Shown here: positions 24,796-36,525 of the stretch, one piece after another
Layout of the letters: each line of letters starts with the position of its first letter
Position numbering within the stretch: the first letter of the stretch is position 1
NCBI GenBank assembly: GCA_026874595.1
Contig: CM049306.1
Coordinates: 97,207,642-97,271,641 of the forward strand
Direction of reading: 5' to 3'
DNA from: Sipunculus nudus
Taxonomy: Eukaryota; Annelida; Sipuncula; Golfingiida; Sipunculidae
DNA: 64,000 nt
The notes under the pieces: generated by a model
Databases searched by the model: none
What the model saw: the letters and a program-made list of their open reading frames with translations, nothing else
What the model was told of the DNA's origin: nothing
Made by a program: the position numbers and the translations under genes

Positions 24796-25439
24796 CAAAC
24801 AGAAATGCAGAGTTTTTTCAGCGTTTTATAATATATCTCGTTAAAATCATATATATATATATATTAATGTATAATAAAATCATTAGAAACAATTTAAAAT
24901 TGCCATTATTCTTTCATTTATGTTATACATGTAACATGCATATATATGCAAGCACCATGCAGGGGCGGTATCAGAGGGAGTGAAAAGATAAAATAATTTA
25001 CCAAAATATTGAAGATTTCATTTTTGGGCCATTTCCTAAAATATCGAAATATATAGTAGATATATGAGAAAATGCCACTCAGCTGTATTCCTGCATGTGT
25101 AAATGTGTATGCTTGTGTGCTTAAGTTTAAAATGTGTGCATGAGAGAGGATATGCATGTGTGAGAGTATATAACACGCTTTAACCGACTTAATTATCAAA
25201 TAAATGTATATTTGTTAAAAGGTTGTTATATTGGTCCGTGCACACCTATATATATTTGGACGCAGAAGCCCTTTGAAAACAATCTATACATCGATCTCTT
25301 GGAGCGCTTTTGCTTACTTAGATTGAGTCATGGTCATAACTGATTTTTTTAGTATAAATTCTATCATAATTTACATCTTTGGTAATCATTCATGTTTTTT
25401 GCATGTAGAAATATTAATTGTAAAATTCGGATCATGCAT

Positions 25440-25448
25440 CTATATATA

Positions 25449-25492
<44 letters not shown>
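25440..25492. repeat. (TA)n microsatellite
   Basis: About 25 TA units with one TTTA interruption. Confidence 0.95.
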
Positions 25493-25497
<5 letters not shown>

Positions 25498-26012
25498 ATG
25501 ATAAAAATAATTATAGATATAAATTAAGATAACATATATGGGACATTATTTAGTTGATCATAACCTGTTAAAATAGTACGCCGGAAATTTTAAAATTGGT
25601 TCTTATGAGATAACCTATTTGATAAAATGGCGAAGCTCATAAGCAGTTAATGATATTTAGTTACACCTTATGATTAAAATTTGCTTTAAACAATATATTT
25701 TTCTGATTACATTAAAGCTTTGTAGTTTTATTAGGCAAAAAGTTCTCTGGCACTTTTTTTCAGAAATCAGTCCGGGCGGGCGATTTTTTTTTCTTTTTAT
25801 CCTTTTTTGTATATATATCGATTAAAATGTCATATTATCAGGGAAAAGCAGATAATAACAGAATTGTTTGCTAAACAGGTTAAAGCACTACATAACAAAG
25901 GAAATCTTAACAAAATTGTATTATTTCAACTTCTTGAAGGAAATGTCAGAGTGGCTGCATGGAGCTCAATTTGGTTCGTTTCTTTTGAAAATCAAAATCA
26001 AATTTTTTTATT

Positions 26013-26032
26013 GGGGGGGGGGGGGGGGGGGG
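26013..26032. repeat. Poly-G tract (G20)
   Basis: Twenty consecutive G; can form a quadruplex in principle and is prone to length error. Confidence 0.95.
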
Positions 26033-26960
26033 TAAATGGACGCGCGCGGTGCCTGAGAACCATACCTTTTAGTTTTTTTTTTGCCTTATTATTCGTTTTT
26101 GTATATGTGTACAAACACAAATATATATATATACATTTACCATGCAGTATTACCCCGTGATTCCCCTCTAATTGACGTCAAACTTACTTAAGCGAGCAGA
26201 AGGTCGCAGCACTTAATTTTTGCAGCGCGCATTACATATATTCAAACATGACCTGTCTTTTTACATTTCTTTGTGCATATTTTAAACCTACGTGCAATGA
26301 AAAAAACTACTGTCCGGTCCAAGATCTATTGTTATGTATATTATTTATATTATGTAATATTTTTTATAGATATTTTACAAATATAATTTAAATATCTTCA
26401 TACATGATTTATTCTGATTCTCTTGAATAAGACTACCTATACACTTACCAATTAGAATTAAAGTGTAGCCTATGTCTTTTTAAAGGTAAAATAAGACGCA
26501 TAGGTTAATACAAAGTATAAAATGTAGTGGCACACCTATTATATATATATAGGCCCATTTTGTTGATTAAGAACTGCAAATTTACTGGCGATGGGGCTGT
26601 TGGGTGGAGGGTCTCTATTTAGATAGGGGACTTATTTTCATGTGAAACATACCCAGTGTTCCGTAGTCAACGGCTTGACTTATAATTGCAAATGTTATAA
26701 ATTATCATTTAACGGGTTTCAATAAAAAAGGTCCCGTGACATGCATGGGCGTACACCTTCACTCATTATATTAAAAACAAATGTCTGTGCAGATTAACTG
26801 TGTTGGAAGACCAATGAATGTCTGTAAGATGAATTAAATATATATGTATTGTGACAAACTGATCAATAATTTTGGCTCTAATCCCATATTTTGGCACTAG
26901 TTGGCGTTCTCTGCCGATTACGCAGGAGCAGTGTCCCCCGAGTCGAGCCATCGCGCTCTG

Positions 26961-27013
26961 ATTGGCTGACTGAGGTATGCTATATTTAGCCCACCCGTGC
27001 CATACTATATAAA
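26961..27013 (+). promoter_or_regulatory. CCAAT/TATA-type core promoter candidate
   Basis: An inverted CCAAT box, CTGATTGGCT (about 26958-26967), lies about 40 bp upstream of TATATAAA (27006-27013), in a locally GC-richer block that starts near 26890. A start site would be expected near 27035-27045. The layout is that of a classical metazoan TATA promoter. The transcript it drives is unknown; an upstream 5'UTR exon of the Rho gene, 10.5 kb downstream on the same strand, is one possibility. Confidence 0.45.
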
Positions 27014-27037
27014 CAGCGTAATCCCTCATAACATGAC

Positions 27038-27129
27038 TCACAACACAAAGCACAAGAATATAACAAGCACACGTCTGTGGATTATCGAAATTTGCATTAT
27101 TATCGAATATTTAACAATATATATAAAAG
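27038..27129 (+). other. Possible first (noncoding) exon after the TATA promoter
   Basis: Begins about 25-30 bp after the TATA box and ends at AAAAG|GTAAGC (intron from 27130), a strong donor. Its start is only estimated. The 125-codon frame beginning at 26997 starts upstream of the TATA box and runs through the donor, so it is not a credible protein. Confidence 0.35.
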
Positions 27130-27377
27130 GTAAGCTAGCTACAGCTTTTCAAAAATGTTTAGTATATGTTATCTACAAAATTAGGGCGTTTCCCCCCACT
27201 GGCAGTCACGATGATGCGATGTCTTCGTCATCCGGAGCACGTGCTAAATGGCTGAGGGTGTTTGGGACCTCGTCAAATGGTCACTCTATAACAAGTTTAT
27301 TTAACTATTCTTTTAAAACGAAAACACTTGTTCTTTCACCAAATAATTTCCCCAGGCAATATTCCATACAATAATAT

Positions 27378-27595
27378 ACCTCTGACATATACCTCTCAAT
27401 GTTATTTTCGTTGACGGAAGTGTAGCTAATGAATACAAATCCCAGCATGCTCGGAGTGACGTGTGCATAAATTATCCAGCAATTGCTCCTACCCCTCTAG
27501 GAAGAAATCGAGGTGTGGTCAAACGATCTAAGAAAGAACTGGAGGCCTTGATTTTGACGCTTCTTCCTTGGAAAACTATTTACTCAGACCCACGG
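27378..27595 (+). other. Open stretch ending at a donor site; possible unidentified exon
   Basis: One frame stays open for about 72 codons without an ATG. It starts just after a TGA and ends in CACGG|GTAAGA (intron from 27596). Its peptide includes IFVDGSVANEY, then RNRGVVKRSKKELEALILTL and LPWKTIYSDPR, with charge patterning more protein-like than most frames here. I do not recognise the family. It could be an exon of a short-lived transcript, a decayed retroelement fragment, or chance. Confidence 0.2.
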
Positions 27596-27906
27596 GTAAG
27601 ATATTCTTTAGCTTATTTGTGACAAGCCATCTTATGTGAAACAGAATACAAAATGGCACGCTCGATCAACTGACCAAACCGTTAGAAAATGGAACCGTTC
27701 TAAAATGCCGGGTGTTAACGAAGAAAGCTCAGTTTGGCCCGAGCCTTTCAAATCCCTATTCTACATTGGTGCTATAATTTTCAATTCTCATTCAGTAGAT
27801 TATTTAAGAAACGTTGCATCAGTACTCTCAACTTCCTTTAGCAGGTTCCTCTGAACCCGCAATCTTCCTGTTCGCCTGAATCTGGGCTGAACCCAGTCAT
27901 TTGCAG

Positions 27907-27918
27907 GCCGCCATGTTG
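27907..27918 (-). promoter_or_regulatory. YY1-like element
   Basis: GCCGCCATGTTG, whose reverse complement CAACATGGCGGC matches the YY1 core (AANATGGCGGC) seen close to start sites of housekeeping promoters. It sits in a small CpG-richer patch (27880-27960). No transcript is otherwise visible here. Confidence 0.35.
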
Positions 27919-28429
27919 TGACATTGTTTCGGCTGGCTCGGTTTGTAGGCTGTCAAAAACTTGAGAACCCAAAGGAACTCTGTACGTCTTTATCAATAAT
28001 ATTTACGGATTGTATCCACACCACAGAAGCAAGGATGTATTTTGTCAATTTACCCAAATCTTGATGATATTTCTCATGTCAAAGAAAATGTTATTATTGT
28101 ACTTACAGACTTTGTGTAACATAGTTTGGTTTTGAGCAAAGCCACAGTTCACACTGATCTACAACTTAAGTACAAGTACAACTTAAATAGTACGAGTTTA
28201 CAAGTTACAAGTACAATCTTAGGGACAATTTCTGCTTCTTCTATGACTACTTTCCTGTTAAAATCAGAATAAAATACAGTGCTTTTCCTTTAAGCTGTAT
28301 AGTTTTATAATTATAGTTGTTATCGCCAGCATTCCACATTGTAATGCTGTCATTGTCAAAATATTGTTGTGCCATGAATGGGAATGCTTCAAAGGAAAAA
28401 GGCCAGTTCAACTTGGAGGTTCAGTGTGC

Positions 28430-28608
28430 TACATACAGGGCTCGAAGAATTTTGTAAAATCTACTGGTCCCGAGGACAGGACACTCTCAAATACTAGTGG
28501 TCCTCCTGTATAAATTGGTTGCCCCCCGTAAAGTTTTTGTCCACATTTATCAGTGCATAAAAGAAAACTCTTTTCTTGGTTTTAAGTAAGGTGTCACACG
28601 AAATGAAA

Positions 28609-28651
<43 letters not shown>

Positions 28652-29786
28652 GTATTTTATTATGGCCATTTAGGTTTGTGGACTACAAGAATAAATTTCA
28701 AATAATTTGAAGACCAACAATATTGGGCTTTGTTTTGTTGTTTCTTTTTTTATTATCTTTGGTCAGTGTAGTAATATTATGAGCACATTTATTAATATAA
28801 TAAATTAAGGTTAAAACAGACATAATTTATTACGCAGACTAGTTGTAAGGAAAGCTGTGTTTTAATAATTTTGACTTGATTATTTCGGCGTGAACACCCG
28901 TGCCAGTGGCACCTTCAGTTTCACTGACACCGTCAGTGACAGAGCCCGTCACACCAGGGCACGGCGAAGATTTGCTACATTTTGCTGGCTTAGTAAAAAA
29001 CCTAAATAAGTCAGTCTGATTCTGATCTGACCTCTTTTAATTTGAATGGTCCATTGTTTGCGGAATATATGCTTGAGATCCACAACAAGACGCTGACAAG
29101 ACGATGATAATCGCAAGCCACTTGATTATGGAGGCAAAGGAATAAAGTTAAAATTACAGAAAGACAAAAGAATTCTCAGAGTACAGCGATCTGTAATTTG
29201 TGGACAGCGTGTTTTTCAATAAGTTTAAACTTTGATATTAAAATCCTTATTTTACATTTAAACGACATTAAACTGTGAAAAGAGAATGATATTTTAAATA
29301 TAACCAACCTTTTTAAGATTTATATTTTATATCCTTTAAATAAAAATGTAGCTCCATAAATTAACTCAGACCCTTCGCTATTTAAACTTGCTCAGAATTA
29401 ATACTATATATAACCGACAGATGGCGCCAAAGACAACCACAGCACATTCGGCTGTCCTCGGGTATCATTAGAAATCGACCAAGGACGTCCGGTATAAGAC
29501 GAAAGAGCCGACAAGAGAACACCGCTGACATCAATTTAAGTCTTACATCGTCCAAGAACCCTTAAAAATTTACAGCAATGTTTTGTTTTACGGCCAACAG
29601 CGGTTTCATATCAGTACTTTACATTGTCAGTAAATGAGACTGGTGGACACTTGTAGTTCTCTTAACGGACATGCAGCGTTTCATGACTCGCCCGCGCAGA
29701 CGTTGCCATGAGCAAATACCGTCTCCCCCCAAATTTTTTGCCTGGCTCGGACGTCAGACGGCCTGATTCTTCGAGCCCTGTACATA
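28430..29786. mobile_element. 1345 bp non-autonomous element with CAGGGCTCGAAG ends and 6 bp TSD
   Basis: Perfect 15 bp terminal inverted repeats, CAGGGCTCGAAGAAT (28436-28450) and ATTCTTCGAGCCCTG (29766-29780), flanked on both sides by TACATA (28430-28435 and 29781-29786). CAGGG-type ends are typical of hAT elements, though hAT insertions normally duplicate 8 bp; the observed exact duplication is 6 bp. No transposase frame is inside. The interior holds a (TA)n run at 28613-28646, an internal GTGACACCGTCAGTGAC-like palindromic stretch near 28920-28945, and AGATGGCGCCA at 29420. Confidence 0.85.
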
Positions 29787-30606
29787 TAGTCTGTCCCAAA
29801 ACCCATGTCCACATTTTTTTTTTGCGATAATTATTTTAAGAATATTCTTTTAAAAATGCCTTTTGGTCTGAAGTAGATTAACAGATATTCTGCCGATTTT
29901 GTGTAAAGTAGTGATATATTATGTAATATGTATTTACTTTGCGACTCGTTTGCGTTATTTATGCTTAAATACCATGGATGGCTTCTTCGCGGCACTGCTG
30001 GACAGTACATTCCTCCATGGTACACTTTCCATGTCTATGGCTGCGTTTGGTGTTTGTTAGACAACAGTGACGTCACAAAGACGTCACAGTGATTAGTTGC
30101 GCTTCACCTTCAGTTGACTGATGTCATAAATCTGACTTGCTTGTTTATTATCAGTTCTCAGGCAAGGAATAAGTCTTAAACCCAGTAGCTTGCATATTTT
30201 GGATTACTTGTCTCATATAAAATCAAAGCAAGGTAAGGCATACTTTTATGCAGGTAGTCGACAGAATAGCTCCTGCAACCTTTGGATAAGATGAGAAAGG
30301 TTTACATTGCTTTACATGTATGAAAAATTATCCCAGAAAAACATGCGGACACAGGTACTGGGACGAACTATACTTCGTGCCAACTTCATCCTTGTACTTC
30401 TTCCATACTCCATTCCACTACTCCTTATCACCTGTTTTTCGTATAATTTTTGTAAAAGGCACCAAACCTTGCCTTAATTTACCTCCAAGGCAAACCAGGT
30501 TTTACAGTAGGCGAGACACAAGAATTAAGATCAAATAGGAACACCTGGCATCTAAAACTGATAATTATTAGTGTTAAATAGGTTCATTTCTATCTTATGT
30601 GATACA

Positions 30607-31046
30607 TACTTTGGTTGGCTTTATATTTGTGGGGTTTAAATTTCACGATTTCCAACTTTTCTGTGTTTTGTGAGGGTTTCATTTTAACAATTACCATATA
30701 AAAAAATTATTATATGTATTTTGAAACCAATATTATATGAAACTATTATAAGTAATCCATTATTTTATGAATTATTTGTATCAAATAATACATGCCCAAA
30801 ATCTTGACTATTTGGACAGGGATGCCAAGGTACAATCAAACGAGTCAATATTATTGTTCATTAATAGCAGATAATTTGGAAGATCTGATATAATTTTTAT
30901 AGCAATGTTTGAACATACAGGGTCTTTTATCTTAAACTTGCCTTCAAAGATTGGGCCGCTAATTCATGAAGGCTTTATTTATTAATTCCCCTTTCGCAAA
31001 TGTGAAACCCTCAATCAGTAACAAAGGCAACCACAGTATATTGCCG
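30607..31046. mobile_element. TA-flanked MITE, older CpG-depleted copy
   Basis: The left end, ACTTTGGTTGGCTTTATATT, is followed by GTGAGGGTTTCATTTT. The right end has GAAACCCTC and AAAGGCAACCACAGTA. Length (about 440 bp) and order of blocks match the copy at 32013-32448, but CGCG words of the other copy read TGTG/CACG here, as expected from CpG decay. Confidence 0.75.
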
Positions 31047-31169
31047 GTACTCTGCCCTATCCTCTTCAGACAGTTTATTAAACCTTATTGTTGCGCCTAG
31101 TGTAAAATGGCTCCCAAATCAGACAGATGTGTTTATTATCTGATAATAAAATAATACTCCCCAATTTTT

Positions 31170-32000
31170 AGCTCAGCTGACTTTCAGTCATGCTGGGCTA
31201 TAGCGATGGGTCTTTGTCCGTCATCCTTCTGTCTGTCCGGCTGGCCAGCCGTCTGGCTGTTAGCAGGGCACAAATCGTAACCATAGGGGCTAGGGCCATG
31301 AACCCTATGCAGTCTTAGAGGTTCTAAAAAGATCTCCTTGCAAACCTGAAATTAGGTCACTGTGACCTATATTCTCGAAGTTATGGGGTGTGTTTGCACC
31401 CCCCCAGAAATAATTCTTTTAGCCAAAATTTTCATCCCAAACCTTCCATCTTTCACATACAGCTCACCTACCAACAGGGGAAGAACAATAATTATTTTGA
31501 GGTCACAAGGTCAAAGCTCAAGGTCACAGAACCAACTTCTTTGAAAAGCCTGTGGATGCATTTTAAGCCAAACCTTTCATCCAAATTCTTTGATCTTTCA
31601 CATATAGCTCACCTACTAAGTGGGAGAAGGATCCTATAGATGTTGAGGTCACAAGGTCGAAGGTCAGGGTCACAGGATCCACTTCTTTGAAAAGGTTGTG
31701 GACACATTTCAAGCTCGACCTTTCATTCCAAACCTTTCAGCACTGATATCGCTTCTCTGCCAACAGGGGAAAAGACCTGTTGATTTTGAGGTCAAAGGTC
31801 AAGTTCACAGCACCCTCTTCTTGCGTGGAGTCATTTTCAAACTTTTCAATATATACTTTCCATCTGTCATATATGGCTTACCTACCAATAGGGGAAGAAG
31901 TCTATTGATGTTGAGTTCAGAAGGTCAAAGGTCAATGTCACAATGTTGTTCTAAATGCTTGTGAACATATTTCAAGTGAAACTGTTCAACCCAAACCTTC
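31170..32000 (+). repeat. Repeat with hairpin head and four 120-150 bp tandem units rich in AGGTCA
   Basis: The head TTAGCTCAGCTGACTTTCAGTC near 31170 is followed by CTTTGTCCGTC and a GTTAGCAGGGCAC block, the same order as at 47540. Then come tandem units beginning CTCACCTACCAACAGGGG (about 31461, 31607, 31758 and 31884). Each carries AGGTCA half-sites, with perfect DR1 pairs at 31789-31801 and 31922-31934. Three short frames here are repeat-derived. Confidence 0.7.
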
Positions 32001-32012
32001 AGTCTTTCACAT

Positions 32013-32448
32013 ACTGTGGTTGGCTTCATATTCGCGAGGCTGACATTTCGCGATTTTTCAATTTTTAATGTTTCGCGAGGGTTTCATTTTCGCGATCTCA
32101 CCAGAACCCAAATATTTGGTAAAGCCATACCTATGTGTGTTATAAAATAAGAATAAGTCATGAGTTTGTGATATTTTTTTCTCATATAACGATGGGCCCG
32201 AACACAAAGCACTGGTAGTTAAGTTCAAATTAAGGGGAACGTTTTCCCTATACCTGCATGGATGTAACTTATTATAACAATTCTCATTGTTCTAATCTAT
32301 TACCATACAAATACTGGCTACATTAAATAAGAAGGACATACTCCATTGGCCAATTATTCCCGAGGGTTTCATTTTTCGCGATTATTTCCCATTCGCGAAT
32401 ATCGCGAAATTAAAACCCTCGCGAACAAAAAGGCAACCACAGTATGCC
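32013..32448. mobile_element. TA-flanked MITE, younger copy rich in TTCGCGA words
   Basis: The ends TACTGTGGTTGGCTT (left) and AAGGCAACCACAGTA (right) are inverted, with TA at both outer edges. Inside each end are multiple TTTCGCGA, CGCGAGGGTTTCATTTT and AATCGCGAA words in inverted arrangement, which retain CpG. The middle is unique AT-rich sequence without a coding frame. TA-flanked ends suggest a Tc1/mariner-type or similar transposase; this is inference. Confidence 0.83.
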
Positions 32449-33119
32449 ACATCTGTGCATCACAGTGTGATTCAAACTTCATATTTATGGGTCTTTTTGC
32501 ATGAAGAAATAACTAATTGATTTTGTGGTCAGGAGGTTAAAGGTTGCAGGTCTAAGTTATTCACTCATTGGTTGCCAAGTAATTACACCCGGCCAGATGT
32601 AATTGGTTAGTAGTTACCCATCATTTAGAAAGAATCCAGTTGTTATGTGGGCAAAAGGCCAAGGTTATAGGTCAGGTCAACTTATTTTGTAGACCATCTC
32701 TATTTTTCTTGTATATATAAGCTTGCACTCCAGCTTGTACATCTCACCGTGTGGCTGTAATTGTGAGTGACACTGGTGACATATGACTCCCTTTTGTATC
32801 AGGCTATTAAGTGATAAGGCTGAGTGATAAGTACCTCGTTACTGCATAACAAAACACTGTTGTTGTAATATTTAAGCCAGGAATTAACACTATGAGAGTA
32901 TAGTATTAAGGTTTAGATACTGATTTATTAGATAATGGGAACATTTTGCAGTTTTTTTTTATGGAATCATAGCAATAAAACGTAGTTTCCTAGATATCTG
33001 AATATTTTTATATAAATCACCACATATAAAAGCAAGTGTTTGTTCTCATAATATGTGGATGTGTACTTGATTTAGGATGGCTTTATTTTATTACGAGACT
33101 CTTAGTCATGCTTTCTGCA

Positions 33120-33226
33120 TTTCTTTTCTTTCAGGTTTTGCAGTTTACCAACCCTGCTGACCCCATTGAAAAGCAGAGTGATAATAAAAAATATTGGACC
33201 TACACTTTTACATTTGCATATCTATA
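33120..33226 (+). other. Strong acceptor followed by short open stretch, unassigned
   Basis: TTCTTTTCTTTCAG (ending 33134) is an excellent acceptor. The following frame reads VLQFTNPADPIEKQSDNKKY and stops at 33225. It resembles no family I know and no donor or partner exon is evident; it may be a cryptic site. Confidence 0.15.
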
Positions 33227-33289
33227 AATCTGATATGAGCGCCTGAACATGCCTATTGAATTGTTTTGGACATTCATTACTGTAACATC

Positions 33290-33530
33290 ATTTGGAGAAT
33301 TTGCCCCAAGTTTGGTCTCTTATTGGAGGTTGTGTGATATCAAATGTCAGACTTGTCAGAAATCCATTTTGTCTGCCAGTTAGCCACCTTAGAAATCCTT
33401 TTTTCAGTGCAGTTTCAGTAATTTTCCTTCAATTTTTGGTCCGATTTAGAGAATGGTTGTTATCTGATTTCAGACCTGTCAGAAGTCCAAAATGGCCACC
33501 AGGCAACCATCTTTAAATTCCTTTTGATCA
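33290..33530 (+). repeat. Degenerate repeat of the type also at 47250 and 50860-51070
   Basis: Units share 'ATCAAATGTCAGAC..GTCAGAAATCCA..TGGC(T/C)(G/A)CCA..GCCACCTT..AATTCCTTTT' and a final ATTATCTCAAGAACTG, matching diverged modules at 47250-47340 and 50870-51080. Noncoding. Confidence 0.5.
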
Positions 33531-35586
33531 TATTATCTCAAGAACTGTTAAAGTGAAGGCAGTCGGATGTATATTAATGTAATCTTGCAAAGGATTGGGT
33601 CAAGTATTTCTTAATAAATATTATCATCATATATGAAAGTGCAGTACAGTTGGCTTGTATTGAATAAAAATTCATACAGAAGCACCTGTTTCTCAATAAT
33701 TCTTGCATGGATTACTTGATTTTTTGCTGTATATTTTGATCTTATAATTGCCCTTTGTGGTGTTCCTTTTGAGACTGACAGGTATCAAGTAAGCTATGGG
33801 AATAGTTCTGGATACCTTAACAATCATACATTTTCCTCAGACCATCCATTCACTGTGTTTTAACCAGACATAGGTGATATATATTTCTGTTGTAGAAAAT
33901 TTCAACAAATTGGCAAATTGGTTCTTCGAAATTTGATTGGAAGTTGTGAATCTCAGCCCATGATGTCGCAGGTCATGCTTGGCAGCTGAGCGTCATGACC
34001 CATGGGTCACTTGTATTAATTCCTTTTTGATTAATTCCGAATAAAATATGACAGAACAGAAATCTGATATCATGACATATCATTGATGGCCTAAGCTAAA
34101 GTTCGTAAACTATCTACATATATGATGATTCATAGAGATGACATCACTATGTTATTTGTACATCCTTCCTACATTATAACATGAATAAATAGATGATGGC
34201 CAATTGAAAGGACAATCATTTTTTGCAGCTTTTTCTAGTAGAAGGGACCAGAGTTGCAAAATAAAATTATTTCCTGCTTTTTTTTAATAAATATAATTCT
34301 CCGCATTACTTCAAAATAATTTTGTATTAAACAACAAAATATAGCATTGTCATTGAAAACATTAGGTGAACAGTTATCTTGCAACAAAGTCTAAAAATTG
34401 ACAGAGTATAGTAGCAATTCAGGATTTGTTCATTTTAACCCATCCCCTTTCCCTTCCGTATCTTGTTTTACATTTTATGCATAACTTGGTTTATTACACG
34501 TAATTTCAATACTTCAGGAGAGATAGTCTTGAGGTATTTGGTAGTATAAAGCTCATAGCATAATTAATAAGCTAGTTCTAAATAACTAAAATTCAGTTGA
34601 CTTTTCTTTGAAGAATGTTGTTATGCCATTTTACTTTTTTATCCCTGTGACAATATAAAATGGATGATGTCATCAGTGTCTAGATACAATGAGCCTCTGC
34701 CATAGTGTCTGACTGTATCTCTGCCACAATGCATCATTTCAGACAGATACTGTTGCTATGCTAAACAATAATAACCCCAACCTCCCCTGAGGTATACATA
34801 TATGCAACACTCCAGTGCTTTCCATAAATTTGTCCCAGTTTAGATATGTCACTGTCAGTATTTAACTTTTATGTTCCCTACAAGTACATAATTTAGTATC
34901 AGGAGTTCCGGCTGGCATTATTAATCGATATATCAGTTGACTTTGATGGTCCGATACGATTATCGATAAGACAGCCAAGAATTAATCTCATAAAATGAAC
35001 CAAATTTTAATATAGAAATACCATAAATTGGTTGAGTTTCTTGTTAATGTTGTTGTGTTCAATTAAAATTATTTTAAGATTATGGTTATGGCTATTAGTG
35101 TAGATATTAACACAAATTAAATACAGTAAAAGCAGGGCTAAATTTCTGTTTTGCCATCATGAATAGGGCCACTGCCATGGGAGTTACATTGAAAAGACAG
35201 AATATAAAAGACATTGAAACAGTCATGGTTGTTTCTTGTATGACCAACAGGGGTGCAGCAATCCTATGCTGCGATCAGTTCAGGCAAGAATTCCTCTAAG
35301 AACAACTTATTTTAAATAATTTTAGGTTTCTTATATTCAATATGCTATCTGCATTGTATTTTCACTGGATAAAAGCGAGACAAAGTGAAATGTCTAAACT
35401 TCTTATATTATTGTCCGCTTTGGCTGCAGGAACTACACAACAAAATAATTTGTGCATGGGTTTTTTTAAGTTTACTTAATATCTAGGTAGATAATCAATA
35501 TGTAAAAAGCTGTCAATTGCCAGCCCTATCAGGAGTGGTCATTTCATACACTTTACTGTATACAGGCTCACTAAAAATTGGCACCT

Positions 35587-36081
35587 TCATATCTCTAAAT
35601 TCTTTCCGGTCAAACTTATTTCATTTATTTTTATTAGCCAAACATTCACAATACCCTTATGAAGCCCTCTCAGGAACATTGTTGAAAATTTGGTGATGAT
35701 ACCACAAAAGCTGAAAAATATATTGCCTGTAATGTGAATACTGTCCACATTTGTAGGAAATGTGAAATAAAAATGAACATGAAACTGAATTGTAGCTAAA
35801 TCCTGAACCCCACATAAATGTTCAGAATAAATAATCCGTGCATCTAAAATTGAATCAAAGGCTGAACCATCAGTGATACATGTTTTATGTAAGTACTTGC
35901 ATGAAGTTGTTTCACAGAAAAGGGAAGGTTTAGGGGCAGATAATTCAGATGAAAATTTGTCTTTGTTTATACATTTATTCAGATAATGATCAGGGGTGAT
36001 ACTGCAGTGGAGGAAATAATTATAAAATGAGTACACCCAGTGGCCAAACACGTGTATCATATTGCAGAAATTTTGTGGCAA
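35587..36081 (-). other. 164-codon open frame, unrecognised, probably fortuitous
   Basis: The longest frame in the window apart from the Rho exons and one repeat-derived frame. The product starts MPQNFCNMIHVFGHWVYSF and is rich in Cys, His, Ile and Phe. It has no recognisable domain, signal or transmembrane pattern. It lies in the DNA upstream of the Rho gene on the opposite strand, with no obvious flanking splice sites. It might be a decayed mobile-element fragment. Confidence 0.2.
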
Positions 36082-36508
36082 TGCCTCATGTCAACAGACT
36101 AGAATGCCTTGTAGAATACTTTAGATCCATATTAGTATATCATGTCTGGGTATGTATGTACATGATACACTGTTTTCCTGTGTCTGGTAGCTGATTGTAT
36201 GGAGATGGCAGTTCATACTGGATACCGTTTTGGCACATTGATTAATAAAATGATGGGACAAATGTAGTCTTCAACCTATGTTAGTTATTTACTGCAAATT
36301 TTTGTCAAATTAAATCAGATTAAATCAATTTTTAAAATATTTTTATCCTGTTGATGTATGGATGACCTTCATTATTTCTTAAGGTTCTCTGTTCCATTAA
36401 AAAAATATTGAACATTGTCTGAATGTCTGTGTAAGTTTCGAATTGGGAAGAAAATATGCATTACCTTTCATTGTGGTACTGGACTTTGGGGGATCATGAG
36501 CTGGGGGT

Positions 36509-36525
36509 GGGGGGGGGGGGGGGGG
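36509..36525. repeat. Poly-G tract (G17)
   Basis: Homopolymer about 1 kb upstream of the Rho first coding exon. Confidence 0.9.

Noticed and set aside
27378-27595. FVDGS peptide as an RNase H active-site motif of a retroelement
   Set aside because: Only the short FVDGS resemblance is present. The following residues do not continue as RNase H and no reverse transcriptase frame lies nearby.
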